Positions 35,626-48,219 are shown, counted from the first letter of the stretch. The stretch is 64,000 bases of DNA from Saturnia japonica (GCA_033032175.1 CM065312.1:8308001-8372000), one strand, 5' to 3'. Notes: generated by a model not told the origin, from the sequence alone. Program-made: numbers and translations.

Positions 35626-38222
35626 GTCCGTCAGTCTTCTGTTTGTATGTCCGAATTGAACTCGAAAACGGCTAGGCCGATTCTTATCAAATTTTGTACA
35701 CTGGATGCTTATATCATCGGTTAGTTGATAGGGTATAAGAAATTTCAATATAACTTTTAGATAATGTAAAAAAAAATTCAAAAGAAAAAATATTTTCGTT
35801 AATTCAATTATGTACACGGGAAGTATAAGTCATTCCATGAATGATAAGTAATGAGAATTTTCCATATCATTTTTGGAAACCGTAAAAAAGGTTTTTTTTA
35901 AATTAAAAATTTCATTAATTCTTAACCGGTTTCGAAGAAATTTTATAAACGGGAAGTCTAACTATATACATAATTAATGGGCTAAAACAATTGTCACTAT
36001 TACTTCTAGAATAAAAAAAAACTCATTCAAAAATTTTAATTTTCATCCATTCTCAACCGATTCTGACCAAATTTTGTAGACGGGGTTCATCATACATCAT
36101 ACCATAATTGAGAGGCTATAAGAATTGTTAATAATGCATTAGAAACTGAACATTAGAAAAATAGTTTTCAACCGATTTTGATGGAAATTGTACACGGGTA
36201 ATACATGCCACTCCTCAATTTATACGGCATATGAATTGTCAACAATATGAGTAAAAATAAAGGGATTTAAATATATATTGCGTAGTAACAAACCCGTGCG
36301 GAGCCGCGGGCACAACGCTAGTAAATAATAAACAGTTCTAGTAAAGTTATAGTTATAATTGCACGAATAATGAATATATTATTCACTTTATTTTTATATA
36401 TTTCGCCGGCTAGCACATCTACCTTAGTGATTATCTTTATATGTAGGTATATAATATTATTTTTATTTTCTTTTATTTTATTTATTCCACTTTCAACTTT
36501 TTACCATCTAAAGTGAAAGATTACTCGAAAACTAAAAGTCGCGGTCTATTTCTCTAATTAGATCTATACTCAAAATATCTTAAACTTAACTTAAACTTAA
36601 ACTTAAACTTAAAACTGGGAAGATTGAAATGTAAAATGTAATTTTCAGTTGACTGACATTTCATTCTAAATAACTTTTTAAACTCTATGTACAAAGGTCG
36701 TTCAACTTATTTTTTTTTAGCCTAATCTCATAATATTTTAATAAACTTTATTTAAAAAGGGGCGTTGCTTATCCAAAGAGTAAATGTTTGTAGAATATTA
36801 TATAAAATAAACACAAAAAAAATGAACAACATACAGTCACTTTGTTATCGAAACTGAATTATATTTTATACTAGCTGTGCGGAATGTCGTCGATTGGGCA
36901 CACGCGCGAATTTTGCTACCTCCGCTCCCTGTTATATTAAAGACAAAAATGCTTATTGTGAGTGGTTCTTAGAAGATAGACATATACTTTTGCTGACTTT
37001 TTGTTGGCCTTTTTAAGTTTGACAATTATGTAGTACTTTAATTTGATATGTCTCTTATGGTTACTCAGCACAAGCAATTTACGGCCAGCGTAAGCGCCCC
37101 AATATCGTCGTGTTTCCGAATTGATTTTTATTTGCGCGGAACTTTAATTATTTATTTAAAATAAAAGTATCCAAAGTTATTACTTTTTATCGCACCAACT
37201 ATCTGCCAATGAAAGTCCCGTTAAAATAGCTCCAACGGTCTGGGAGATTACCTCGTATAAACAGACAGACAGACAAAATAATTAAAAAAAAAAATCTTTG
37301 TAATAAGTCGTATATGCTTTCATATGCATCTAACAAATACATGTTTGAATTTTTATTATTCATAACATTACGATTTATTAATATTTTATTTTGATTATTA
37401 TACAGTTGAATTTGAATTGAGTATTTAAATTTATTTATTTGTATAGATTTCAATAAATATTCTATGTTCAATTACTATGAACTATAAATTCATGAAAAAC
37501 TGACAATAAAAAATAATTATTGAATGAATTTTTATATGAGCCCTCAGCTTTCTCTCTCTCTTTTTTTACAGTTTCTTCGTAAGAAAACTGGACCTAGATG
37601 TATTTTGTACTTTAAAAATCTAACTAAACGCACATATTACCTATATCAAATACATTATTATTAAATGAACAACTCAAAACTAAGCGGTAGGAACATCTCG
37701 CAACTGTCATGACCAGTGGCGGTGCAGACAGAAACCATCGAACAACCTTAGCATTTTCAGCAATACATCACGTTGGAGCCTTTTATTGTCGCTCTATTGT
37801 TCTATCCATTTTAATATTATCATCTCTATTTTATTATTATTATAATTGTAATAAATAAACTCATAAATAACTAAGTATTATAATACTTACCTAATAATAT
37901 TAAAAATGGGCACATTAATTTTACAACACACCTTTAACGGAATACTTGCAAGAATTCATTTTAAATTTCTTAAATGTTTATATAGCAAAGGCGTTGTAAA
38001 ACCCGAGCAGAACCGGATAGAAATACTTGCCTAATGTGTTATTTGGCAGTATAGCAGACATGTCAAGGCAGTCACCAGTTACCGGCTAATATTTAAACAT
38101 AAGCTTTGCAATACACATATTCCAAGTGTCCAATTAAGCAATGTTGCTATGTCGAAAAAGAGTAGGTATAATTTTTATTCTTGTTAAAAGTAATTTTCTT
38201 AAAAAACTTAATGGATTTTCAA
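35626..38222. repeat. tandem direct duplication, copy 2 (2,597 bp)
   Basis: Second copy, directly abutting copy 1. At the junction 'gattttcaa' is followed by 'gtccgtcagtc'; at the right edge the same 'gattttcaa' is followed by 'ggccgtctgtc'. The duplication therefore occurred across about 10 bases of imperfect homology. It contains a 5'-truncated Helitron (35626-36321). Confidence 0.95.
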
Positions 38223-38334
38223 GGCCGTCTGTCTGTTCCGCGAAAATAATATAATTTCTTCAAATATACTGAAATAGGTAAGTAGCACTTGAATATCCAT
38301 ATTTGACTTAAAAATGTTAATTATTTGGACACCC

Positions 38335-38610
38335 ATGAGCGGTAGGGCACAGAGAAATTTCTTTGAAGATGTCTCTCTACTTGGGGTAGTTCGACTGCTA
38401 CTGGTGGAACAAACAGATGATCGCAGCTAAATAACCTAGTGTTGTGTTCCTGCGGTGAGTTAGATTTCCAGACCTGCTTGGGTTAGGGGGATTCAAGATC
38501 GGCAACGAGTTAGTGATACCTAAAGTATTACAAGCGTCCATGGGCTACGGTAGCTGCTTACCATCAGGCGGGCCGTATGCTTGTTACCACCTTTTTTCTA
38601 AAAAAAGAAA
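38335..38610 (+). mobile_element. dispersed SINE/LINE-tail repeat (family A)
   Basis: Shares 'ctctctacttggggtagttc', 'ggctacggtagctgcttacc' and 'atcaggcgggccgtatgctt' with 11950-12240, followed by an A-rich tail. Confidence 0.72.
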
Positions 38611-39299
38611 CGCACATTTAAAAATACCTTTCGAAATAAATTTATGCAATTTTATTGTGCAAATTGGACACTTGGAGAAATAAAGGTTCTCCAGATGTTC
38701 TCTTCATATATTCTCTTAAATATATAAAGGTTTTTTATTTACATATTCTATGTTTAATAGGTACGATCACTAGGGCGAATGCGAGATGCAAGCCGTCCAT
38801 CATGGCAGGTTTTTTAGTACATTACATTATAATGCTTTTGAGATTGTGTTTATTTATAGGTATTCTTAATGCTTTGTGTTACCTACTTAATTGTTTATAC
38901 CCACATAGTCTTACTATGACCTTTTAAAGTTTAATTACTTTTTGAGTAAGTCATCCTACATTAGATTAATTTACATTAAAAGACTTACTTAAGTCAAGAT
39001 CAAGTAGTTTTCATTAAACTATGAATTTTCTGCATGAAAATATAAATCATGTGGAAAATAAAGTTGTCTCTCTTTGCAGCATTAAGCACAATTCTTCTGA
39101 ATCTCAATAAGTAATTCCATTTTCATTTCAGTTTCAACTCGCGACTTCTGTCTAATCTCGTTTCTATGCAAATTACTACAAAACGCTGTACGACTGAATT
39201 ATTTAATCGAAAGTTCTTTAGAATTTAATATTCAATATTTTATGGATGTTAATTAAATTTTACTGGGAATATTAATAATAATCGCTGTAGGTATAGCCT
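38611..39299. other. intergenic, no gene seen
   Basis: AT-rich. A 90-codon open frame at 38655-38927 starts inside the A-rich flank of the repeat, shows no motif, and is not called. Confidence 0.5.
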
Positions 39300-39490
39300 A
39301 CATAACATACTATCACGCCTGTATCCCCGAAGGGTTAGACATAGGTGTACTCGTACACCCATAGTTCGCCAGGTATTTTAGGTCCCACGTAATAGGGCGT
39401 GAGCCTATTAAAAACCCAATAACACTTTGCTCGAACTGAGAATCGAACCCAGAACAGCAGTCGCGCTTAGGACTACTAGGCTAATGAGGC
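39300..39490 (-). mobile_element. tRNA-derived SINE
   Basis: The minus-strand head contains a Pol III A-box-like TAGCCTAGTAGTCC (39483-39470) and a B-box GGTTCGATTCT (39449-39439), spaced as in a tRNA gene. A body with 'ggtgtacgagtacacctatg' and 'ggggatacaggcgtgatag' follows. Fragments of the body occur at 16321-16400 and 24668-24745. It is not a functional tRNA: no full cloverleaf is apparent. Confidence 0.78.
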
Positions 39491-39744
39491 AGTATAGCTC
39501 ACTTATATCTATACTTCCTATACTTATATCTAAGAACTTAAGAAGTTTTAAAATTATACTTACAGATTTTTCAATCAAAAGAACCAGTAGGTTACTTATA
39601 ATAGAGTAATTTAAAACTTAATATAGGTATAGATATTTAACAAACTTAAGTAAATGGGTGTTAAAATGTTTATATTATACCGATATATTTAAACATTCTC
39701 TTATAAATTTTTTTTACATGTTTTATTTACTAAATATATGCAAG

Positions 39745-40300
39745 GTTTAGGTTGAAATCCCTCACTAAGGTTTCTTATACCACTATTACAGATATTATGT
39801 ATGCGGATGATTTGTGCTTTGTTGAAGATAAGTTGGAAGGTTTGCAGAATCTTATCTCAGGTCTTGACGAAATATGTGTGAAGTTTGGCCTTAAGATAAA
39901 CGTCAAGAAGACTGAAGTAATGACAGTGAATGCTTATAGCAGCATGGTCCCCGTTATAACAATTGGTGAGGAAATTCTGAAATTAGTGGAGAACTTTAAG
40001 TACCTAGGTAGCACAATAACATCTAAGTGTGACTTAGACAACGAAGTAAACAGCAGGATAGGAGCTGCCGCTGCAACTTTTGGTAAATTGCGGTCAAAGG
40101 TATTTCGTTCGCATGGCCTCAAACTATCCACTAAGATCAGTGTGTATATGGCCACTATTTTACCAAATCTCCTCTACTCCTCTGAGACGTGGGTTTTGTA
40201 CCGGAAGCACATTCGATTACTTGACAGATTTCATCTTAAATGCCTACGGGATATCATGAACATCAGATGGTCGGACCGAGTTCGGAACCTTTTTTTAATA
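39745..40300 (+). pseudogene. non-LTR retrotransposon (RTE-like) reverse transcriptase fragment
   Basis: Open for about 187 codons. It has the catalytic YADD box ([20 protein letters not shown]), the [12 protein letters not shown] thumb-adjacent motif, the [18 protein letters not shown] block and the [17 protein letters not shown] block typical of RTE-type insect LINEs. It lacks the endonuclease and N-terminal RT and ends abruptly near 40300, where a mariner remnant begins. The related 3' end of such an element is present separately at 53710-54045. Clade assignment is from motif memory. Confidence 0.8.
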
Positions 40301-40324
40301 TTAGGTGACGGTTGAGTAATGTAA

Positions 40325-40857
40325 TGCAGAACTCAATAGGTGTTTGTGGGCGGGCGTGCTTCAGTCAATTCATGCGGTACCCATTTCTCGAGCTTTTCAC
40401 TTTTCTGTTTGTTCAAGTGAACAATTTTTTTATCACTCACACCGAAGCCTGCCGCTAACTCTGATGTGGTTTACGAATGATCCACTTCAATGAACCTTTG
40501 ATTCTTCATTTTCAAGTAGGGTATCCGGCTGTCCACGGGGTTTGTTTTGTAGGTCAAAATTTCCAGAACGAAGACGTTAGAACAAAAACGTACCGTGTTT
40601 TCTTTTATAGTAGCTTTCTCATACACATCATTAATCCTTCGAGCTGATTCTGCATCGCTGATGCCACAATGGAACTTATATTCGTAAATAAGGTGATATT
40701 TTAAATTTTCTATTTTGTGAAAAGAACGACGTATAAGAAAAATAAAATGGTGCGAAAACAAATGAATCACTAAATTCGAAACACAAATACACAAGCCTAA
40801 ATTTGGAATAAATTTGAATTTGTAATTTCTAACCAGACGCCAGATATTTGAGATCAA
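40325..40857 (-). pseudogene. mariner transposase N-terminal remnant
   Basis: The minus-strand frame contains a paired-like helix-turn-helix segment (GISDAESARRINDVYEKA, ENTVRF). Past a stop at 40470 it continues with TTSELAAGFGVSDKKIVHLN and EKLEKWVPHELTEA, the hinge before the catalytic domain of mariner transposases (WVPHEL is the classic motif). Frameshifts and stops interrupt it and the DDD catalytic part is absent, so it is inactive. Confidence 0.82.
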
Positions 40858-43107
40858 AATGACCAGTTCAACAAAACGCCAATTTCATATGTAAGGACCT
40901 AATGTATAAGTACTTTTTTATTATCTATTATTAAATATTATTGCTTACTGTCCACACCTTTTTTTTGTTTAGTTAGGTATTTTGCATATACCTAAATATT
41001 ATAAGTAGTATTAGAATTTTATGCTACAAATACTTGATTAAAGATCCAGATAGAGTGTTAAATAAAATGTAGGTACAGATTTCTCATAAGAAATTATTTT
41101 AACTTAGATTCATAAAATAAATAATAACATTCGGAAGTAATTCGATCGTAATTTCCAGACGTCCAAGTTATTAAATTTGAGGAAATTAACTCGTCTACTA
41201 GGCAGGAAATTGTCTATAAACTTCCAACTAGGTCTCCAATAAGCATAAAGTTAACATAATACACAAACATAGTTTTATATGAACAGTAAATTTTTTAATA
41301 TCTACTTACGTTATACTTCACTAACCACGTCAATTTCATGTCATGTCAAAGTAAGGTAACATGTTCACTGGGGGCTCTAGCCTGAGGTCATCGACTATAC
41401 CATTCGACCACCATAATTCATAATAACCTTTTAAATACTTGTCTTTTACTTTCAAATGATAGATCCTTTTCTAGAGAAACCCCTCCAATTTTATGTGGTA
41501 AAAACGAATATTTAAATATTTTTCGGCAATGTATGTGTTTAATAAAGACTAATTTTGTTTTGTTCCAGTAAATGCTCAGTAGTGCTCAAATAATATATGT
41601 ATATTAAAAAAAACTATCATCTACTATATTTTTTGTAGAATTTTGGTTAGCATAATATTATTCTATCTTTCATTACAGATATTGTTATATTAACTTTTAA
41701 AAGCTTTCTAACTAACATCTATCAAAAATAGATCATAATAATATATGTAACATAATAAATATGTTTTGATGGGAAATACAATCAGTAGTCAGTCAGTCAC
41801 TCAGAAATCAGTAGTCTAGAATTAATATAATATTTCGGTTATTACATTGTAGTCACGTTAACGTTTTTTTTTTTGTAATATGCAAGTAATCGTCGAGTCC
41901 CCGATAATGTATAGAACAGTTATGTCATATTTACAAAAAAATTACACATATGATGTATTAGTGATGTCTGATGTCAAATATAAGTTATGTGGATCAATAG
42001 GTACTACTAGGTTTTCTGTCTAATGAAAAACAACAAACTACGTTTGTCAAAAAATCTCAAGTTACGTACAGTTTTTAAGGCATTAAATATAAAAAGTATT
42101 TTGCATTTTGCATAGTTGACTATGGATCAGCAGTAAGTCAGTGACAGACTCACTATATATTTAATTCTTTAACTGGAAATAAGAACAAATAATACAAAAT
42201 ATATATATGCAATCAAATGTTTATTGTAAATATATTCTCATTTATATAATTACATTTCACCCCTTTGCCTTTATTGGTCATTGTGTTATTACAATTAACG
42301 ATTACTTATTACAAAACGGATTTAATTGAAACACACAGTTGTATTAAATTGTATTACAAATACGAAAACATGTAATCAAAACACATTCTGTAACATCGTA
42401 ACATAAAATGAATACATGAATACTAAAAATTTAAAGCATACCTATTCGTTTGATGTTAATAAGCTTCGAAATTTTTTATCAAAAAATCTAAGTTATATTA
42501 TACAAATTTAAAATTAAAAAATTACAGAGATTTACATTAAAATTTTTACATGAAATCCCTCCATACTCTAATTCTAGGAGCGCTTAGGATATAAGATCAG
42601 ATGAAATAATACCTACCAAAGTTAACTTTACAACTCGCTGTAGTGTAATATCTTTGTATTTAAGTTATTGAAATAAAAAGCCGCCATATTGCTTCGCATT
42701 TTACATGCAGATTCAGTAAAACACGTAGGATCAGAAAAACAACACGTGTGAAATATGCAGTATGTCACGAGGCCGGCCATAAATTAATAAAGTACAAGGT
42801 TTATATTTTCAATACCTACAATTAATTAAAAATAAACCCACAAATTAACTATATCGCATCTTTTGTAAGTCAAGGGCACAATTGCTAAAAATACGTAAAA
42901 TGGGTTAAGTACGTCAAGTTCTTAAAAATTTCTTTTATCTGGAGGAATAAAGACTTATTAAATTCACATGATATTTATTACATAATAAGTTAATAATATT
43001 TTCGGATCAAAATGAAATCCAAAGGTAGAAACATTTTAATGACGCTTAATGGTGATCAAACCAATAGACTGACCAAAGCAACTCATGACCCTCAATATTG
43101 ATGAGTA
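40858..43107. other. intergenic, no gene seen
   Basis: Very AT-rich with poly-T and A-rich runs and no supported ORF. Includes short 'cagtcagtcactcag' repeats near 41785. I see nothing else assignable. Confidence 0.5.
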
Positions 43108-46100
43108 AGGTACCTCCGCCTAAGATGGCCCACTTTCAAAATCTCATACTTGTAAATGTTCAAATAAGTTTAAATTTCGCGCTCATGTTCAATTAGTGCC
43201 ATAGATAAAACTGCAAGGTCATATTAAAGGTAGGGAGCCGCCATCTTTGTGGTGGTTGACAGTTTGTTAGTCACGTTGCAAATTGCCTACGTTTTATAAT
43301 TTCATATGCACAAACTATTTAATGTTTGTTTAGAAAAACAAACTGTTTTCGTGATTTTTTAATCTACAAAGTTACTAAGGTTCAAGGACATTCTTAATAA
43401 GGTAAGTGTTGTTTATATTCTTTGTTGGTTTTTATCAAAATAAAGTAGTTATTGTTGCCGGGAAAAGTTCCTATATAGGCCCACCACACGGGTTCCCAAG
43501 ATGGCCCGGGCCTTATTATGACGATAGGATAAAATAGTTTCATTGTAACGTAAAACAGATATTGAGGCATTTTGACTAATTTTAGAAAAATATGTTCTAG
43601 ACCACTAAAAGTTATTAAGCCTAGATACTTTATTCTAATTACTAAGGTTTGAAATTAAAAGTTCTCGGATCATTGAAGTGTTCAATGCGAATTTGTAATA
43701 TTTTTGATATAATCACTTTGTGACGGCAAAATTAAAAAATTTAGTCTTTGGTTCGGAAATTAATTTAATTTTATCTTACAATTTATTTATTAACAGATTT
43801 CACAAAATGGAAACAACCAATAAGACGCAACGTGGCCAATCGACTGAACATCAACTAAAATCAGCTATTGAATCTGTAAAAAACTGCTGTATGTCCCAAC
43901 GAAAAGCCGCAGCTACTTTTAATATCCCAAGAAGGACTTTAAGGAATCACTTAAAATCTGGCAGTGAGGAAAAAAGAACTGGTCGAGCAACTACATTAAG
44001 TCATGCCCAAGAAAAAGATTTAGCAAGACGAATAATACGACTAGCACAAGTAGGCGTACCGTTGACCCGCAAGATTGTAAGAAAACAAGCCTACTTGTGT
44101 TACTTAGAATACCGAATTCATTCAATGACAACAAATGTATTGCAGGCAGAAGATGGCTTAGTAATTTTTTGAAACGAAATCCTGAAATTTCTGTTCGCAA
44201 AGCACAGTTTATGAACTGTGCAAGGGCACTAAAATTAAATAAACACATTGAGCAACAACATTTCACGGCAATTAAAAGTTTGTATGATGAGGTAGACATT
44301 CCTCAACATCCAGAACGTCTATATAATATAGATGAAAAAGGCTGTCGACTAACCTTGCCTCACCAACAGCTTGTTCATGCACAAAAGGGGAGCAAGAGAG
44401 TCCATTTTATAGCACAGGAACATGCTGAAAGTGTCACCATCGCTATGTGCGTTAACGCTTCCGGTAATTCAGTTCCACCTATGATAATATTCAAAGGCAA
44501 AAGATTAAGGCCTGAATTCAATGACAATTTGCCTGATGGCACTATAGTTAGGATGGCACCAAAAGGTAGCATGACTACTGAATTGTTTGTTGATTTTATT
44601 CATCATCTTGGTAACTATAAGTCTCCCGGGAAATGTTTGCTAGTTTTTGATGGAGCTGCTTCTCATCTGGATGCAAGGATAGTGGATGCTGCAGATGAAC
44701 ATAATATAGTACTATATTGTTTGCCATCAAATACTACACACGAATTGCAACCATTAGATAAATCAGTGAATAAGTCCTACGAACACCATTGGGATGAAGA
44801 AGTACTATTGTACGCCTATCGTCATCCAGACCGCAAGCTCACGAAGGCAAGATTTAACAAAATTTTCTCAAAAGTATGGCCTAAATGTGTAAGTCAAGAT
44901 AATATAACAAGCGGGTTTAGAGCTACTGGGCTCCATCCTTACAATCCAAATGCGATTCCCGAGGTGGCTTTTGCACCATCTATCCTCACTCAGCGGCCTA
45001 TTTTGCTTGAAACTGCTTCTAGCTCAGTTGTTTCACCAGTTCTAAATTTGCGAGAGTCATCTGTGCGTGACAATAATGACTCTGATACGGATTGTGAAGA
45101 AAGTTTTTGCATATCACCATCAATATTAGCTGAACAAGTAGATATTTCTGATTGTTGCCTTGAACCAAGTATACTACAGCCCCCGCCTCCATCTCCGCTT
45201 CAGTCACAAAATCATTCGCTAATGTACGTATGTACGAAATTGGTTGACTACAGTTCCTCCTCTGAATCGACTATTAAAGATATTGCAGAACAACCTACGG
45301 CAATAGACATGGATATATGCAATAGGAATTCGCAATTTTATTCTCCGATTCCCAGCACGTCTGGGCTAGGGCAGAATGTACTACGAATACCAATGATTAA
45401 TTCTTCTACTTCAGATTCAGACGAAGAAAATACTGATATAAACAAACTGCAAAAACAGTTTCAATATCCTGCCAAGAACTGTAACATTTATACATCATCA
45501 GATTCAGAAGAAAAAAAAACTGGAAATATTTTATGGAGCAGCCGCAAAGATAAACCAACAGACACAACGCATCCAAATAGATGATCATAATTCTCATGAT
45601 TCTGACAATGTGCCGCTATCAATTATAAAACAAGTTATTAACAAAACACAAAAGAGGTCTCCATTTCACGAACTTATACCAACACCTAATTTTGCGACTA
45701 TCAAAAGTAAACCGAGGCGAAAAACAATTAATTATATTGGCAAAAAAGTTACCAAAGATTTGTTTGATACTGTCCAAGAAAAGAATGAAAAGGGATCAAA
45801 AATACCAAAACTGATGTCAAAAAACAATAGAAGTCTAAGAAATACCCAACGGAACAAAAAAGAAAAAATAGATAATAGTGAAAAAAATGCTCAAAAGCGG
45901 AAGCCAGTACAAACACTAAAAGAAAAGCTGGTAAATGTACAAAAACAAAGGGGTACAAAAATAAAAGAAAATAAGACTGAAAGATGGTATTGCCAAGCTT
46001 GTAAAACCGAACGAATCGCAGATATGAGACAATGCGTTGGTTGTCTTTGGTGGTACCACGAAGAATGCGTCGGGCTTACCAAGACCGACGCAGAAGATTT

Positions 46101-46729
46101 TTTATGTCCAGCATGCAATTAAGAGCCTACTAGGTTTTAGTCGCGTGCTATTAATAAGTCATAAATGATTTTCTTGCTAATTTCACAGAGTTTTTTCTTT
46201 ATGTAATCCTAATAAGGCCCATCGAAATTGTAAAATAAAAATTTTATGTTCATTTGCAAAATTGTTCTTGTTTGACTTTAAAAAATTATTAGAATAAGAG
46301 AAAAAGACCGTTGTTAATTATTTTTATTTAGAGATTTTTATTCGTAGGTAGATTAAGTTTTGCTAAGCCTAAGATAGCCTACAATACAATTATGACAACA
46401 AAAACTTTTGTAACAGACTGATTACCTAAGGAGCTCATGTTTTAGGTTAAGTTTTAAGTAAAAACATGTATATTTTTTGATAGCATTTATAAATTACTTG
46501 ATTAATATCGGGCTATGATAAGTACCTATGTTCCAAAGAAAGCCCACATGAGAGGTTTTTAAAAATGATTATTTTTTAAAGAAGTTTAAGTTAATCTGTT
46601 GATTTGTATGTTGATTTTATTTACAAATAAATGAGGAATATAATAGTAAAGTTTGTTTTCATTATTTATTTCTAAATTTCTATTTATTTAAGTATTGCAA
46701 AAAATGGGCCTTACAAGGCGCACGTACCT
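43108..46729 (+). mobile_element. pogo/Tigger-type DNA transposon, complete with TIRs (3,622 bp)
   Basis: The left end AGGTACCTCCGCCTAAGATG (then GCCCA) pairs with the reverse complement of the right end, AGGTACGTGCGCCTTGTAAG (then GCCCA). The element is flanked by TA at 43106-43107 and 46730-46731, the target duplication of the Tc1/mariner/pogo superfamily. A subterminal 'aagatggcccgggcc' block repeats at 43499. It carries a transposase with a C-terminal PHD finger (43807-46122) and an apparent 5' UTR intron (donor GTAAGT at 43401, acceptor AG ending about 43794). Confidence 0.9.
43807..46122 (+). pseudogene. Tigger/pogo transposase with C-terminal PHD finger, two frameshifts
   Basis: The start ATG is at 43807, just after a good 3' splice site. 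Segment 1 (43807 to about 44110) has a psq/CENP-B type helix-turn-helix (SQRKAAATFNIPRRTLRNHL). The frame then shifts near 44095-44125. Segment 2 (to about 45515) has the second DNA-binding part (GRRWLSNFLKRNPEISVRKA) and the DDE_1 catalytic triad: Asp in NIDEKG (44331), Asp in VFDGAASH (44649) and Asp in LQPLDKSV (44757), the last two 36 residues apart. A second, compensating shift falls in an A9 run at 45511-45519. Segment 3 returns to the first frame, with a Lys-rich linker and a C4HC3 PHD finger at 45985-46119 (WYCQAC, CVGC, WYHEEC, LCPAC). Unless frameshifting or splicing rescues it, the protein is broken, but all key residues are intact, so the decay is recent or includes sequencing errors. 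Confidence 0.85.
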
Positions 46730-46886
46730 TATTTAAGAATTTCCTGTTTTGAAGAAAACGCGTACAATAAAACAATAACTAGAACAATGGTTGAGAGATG
46801 GAAAAACTTAAGTCGGGATCGCGATTTAATAGATAATATAGGTTCGTAAGCAGTAAATACAACGACGATATACAACTTCAGATAAT

Positions 46887-47268
46887 ATGAAGAGTTCTGA
46901 TTCCTCAAACAATGAAGATTTTTCACCATCGCTAGGATCAGAAAATAATATGCCTCCATGCCGTGCATGTCAGACTAAACATAACACTAGATCTTCCCAT
47001 CATAGCTCTTCCAATTCGTCAAGTTCTTCTAGTTCCGACAGCTCTTCTAGTTCAAGTAGTACTTTTTCTGAGCCTGATAATAATACAACCAATTTTGAAA
47101 ATAATGAAGGTAATATTGAACCAGGACCAACTTTGCGTATGAATGGGGCTGCTGTGCCTGGAATGTAAACAGTCTAAAAAACGACGTAATGTACACGTGT
47201 GGAAACAAGTTACGTCAAAGCGTAGAAATACTTTTGAGTATTGTTTTTGTTTCTATATTCTATTTAAT
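46887..47268 (+). pseudogene. Ser-rich orphan ORF with basic motif, probable transposon remnant
   Basis: An ATG at 46887 opens 93 codons with an acidic/Ser-rich stretch (long runs of Ser with Asp/Glu) and a CRACQTKH motif. Shortly before its stop at 47166, another frame continues with LCLECKQSKKRRNVHVWKQV and TSKRRN, a Lys/Arg-rich block with a CxxC start. Such a basic block after a Ser-rich N-terminus is seen at the start of uncharacterised insect transposon-derived proteins. It lies 157 bases beyond the Tigger right end and outside it. Function not recognised. Confidence 0.4.
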
Positions 47269-48051
47269 TTTATTGTTTTGTGATTATCTTAAAACAAACC
47301 ATTGTAAGTTAAAAGATGGCAAAAACCAATTATTATTCATTAAAGACAAAGATTTGTTTAAGTAATGTTGGTGTTGGCTGTTATAATTTTATAAATTTTA
47401 AAGTTAAATTCTAAAGACTTTTGCTAGTGATTTTTAATATGTTAGCAATATTACTTCCATAAAATACTTTAAATAATAGGCATTATTTTATTTTCTGAAA
47501 AATAGCTTTATTTGTATTTCTAAATCATCCAAAAAGAATGTGTAAATATGGACATAAAACCAAATTCATATAAATTTTGATGCTACAAGGCCATAAGAGT
47601 GGATAAGAAAATCCATTTCTTTAAAAATATTAATAATAATATACACTTCTAAATAAAGTATCTCAATTCTAAAAAGTTTAAGGCATATTTCACGCAAAGA
47701 ATAATTACTTATGTGCTCATAACTATAACATAACATAAATTATTGAATGCCAAAAAAGTCTTAAAATGACTGTCATTTGAAATTTATGACCTACCCCTAC
47801 TTGGGAAATATAAATATCTTCTTGCCTTAGTAAATATTTTAATCAACGTAAGCAGTAAGCACCATGTAGGTGTATGTAACGAAATGTTGACTCGCCCAAC
47901 ATCGGAAGAAGTCAAATTAATTTATGAATTATGGTCTTAGGGGGCGAGAAATTGATTGTATATCTATCATATTTCTCTATATAACTTTGTTTCGATTGTT
48001 TTTTATTGTGATGTGTTGAATAGATGAGGGTAGCATGTTCTCTTTAAACAA
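47269..48051. other. intergenic, no gene seen
   Basis: AT-rich; no repeat or exon recognised. Confidence 0.5.
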
Positions 48052-48202
48052 ACCCTCCATTTAAATAAGGATAAAAAAATTAATTGAATCAACACTAAAA
48101 GATTAATTCGTAGCTGTTAATAAGTTAACCCTCCACTTAAATAAAGATAAAAAATTTAATTGAATCAACACTAAAAGATTAATTCGTAGCGGTTAATAAG
48201 TT
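48052..48202. repeat. ~75 bp tandem duplication
   Basis: Two adjacent units share 'accctcca.ttaaataa.gat', 'ttgaatcaacactaaaagat' and 'taattcgtagc.gttaataag', with a few differences. It lies just upstream of the copia remnant. Confidence 0.9.
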
Positions 48203-48219
48203 AAGTGGCTTAACCGAAT

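Noticed and set aside
34602..37471. Identical 90-codon frames at 34602-34874 and 37199-37471 as a duplicated gene
   Set aside because: They are fortuitous frames in AT-rich DNA duplicated within the 2,597 bp tandem unit; composition is Asn/Ile/Lys/Leu-rich with no motif.
40471..40857. 128-codon frame as a host gene
   Set aside because: The helix-turn-helix and WVPHEL continuation past a stop identify it as a mariner transposase remnant.
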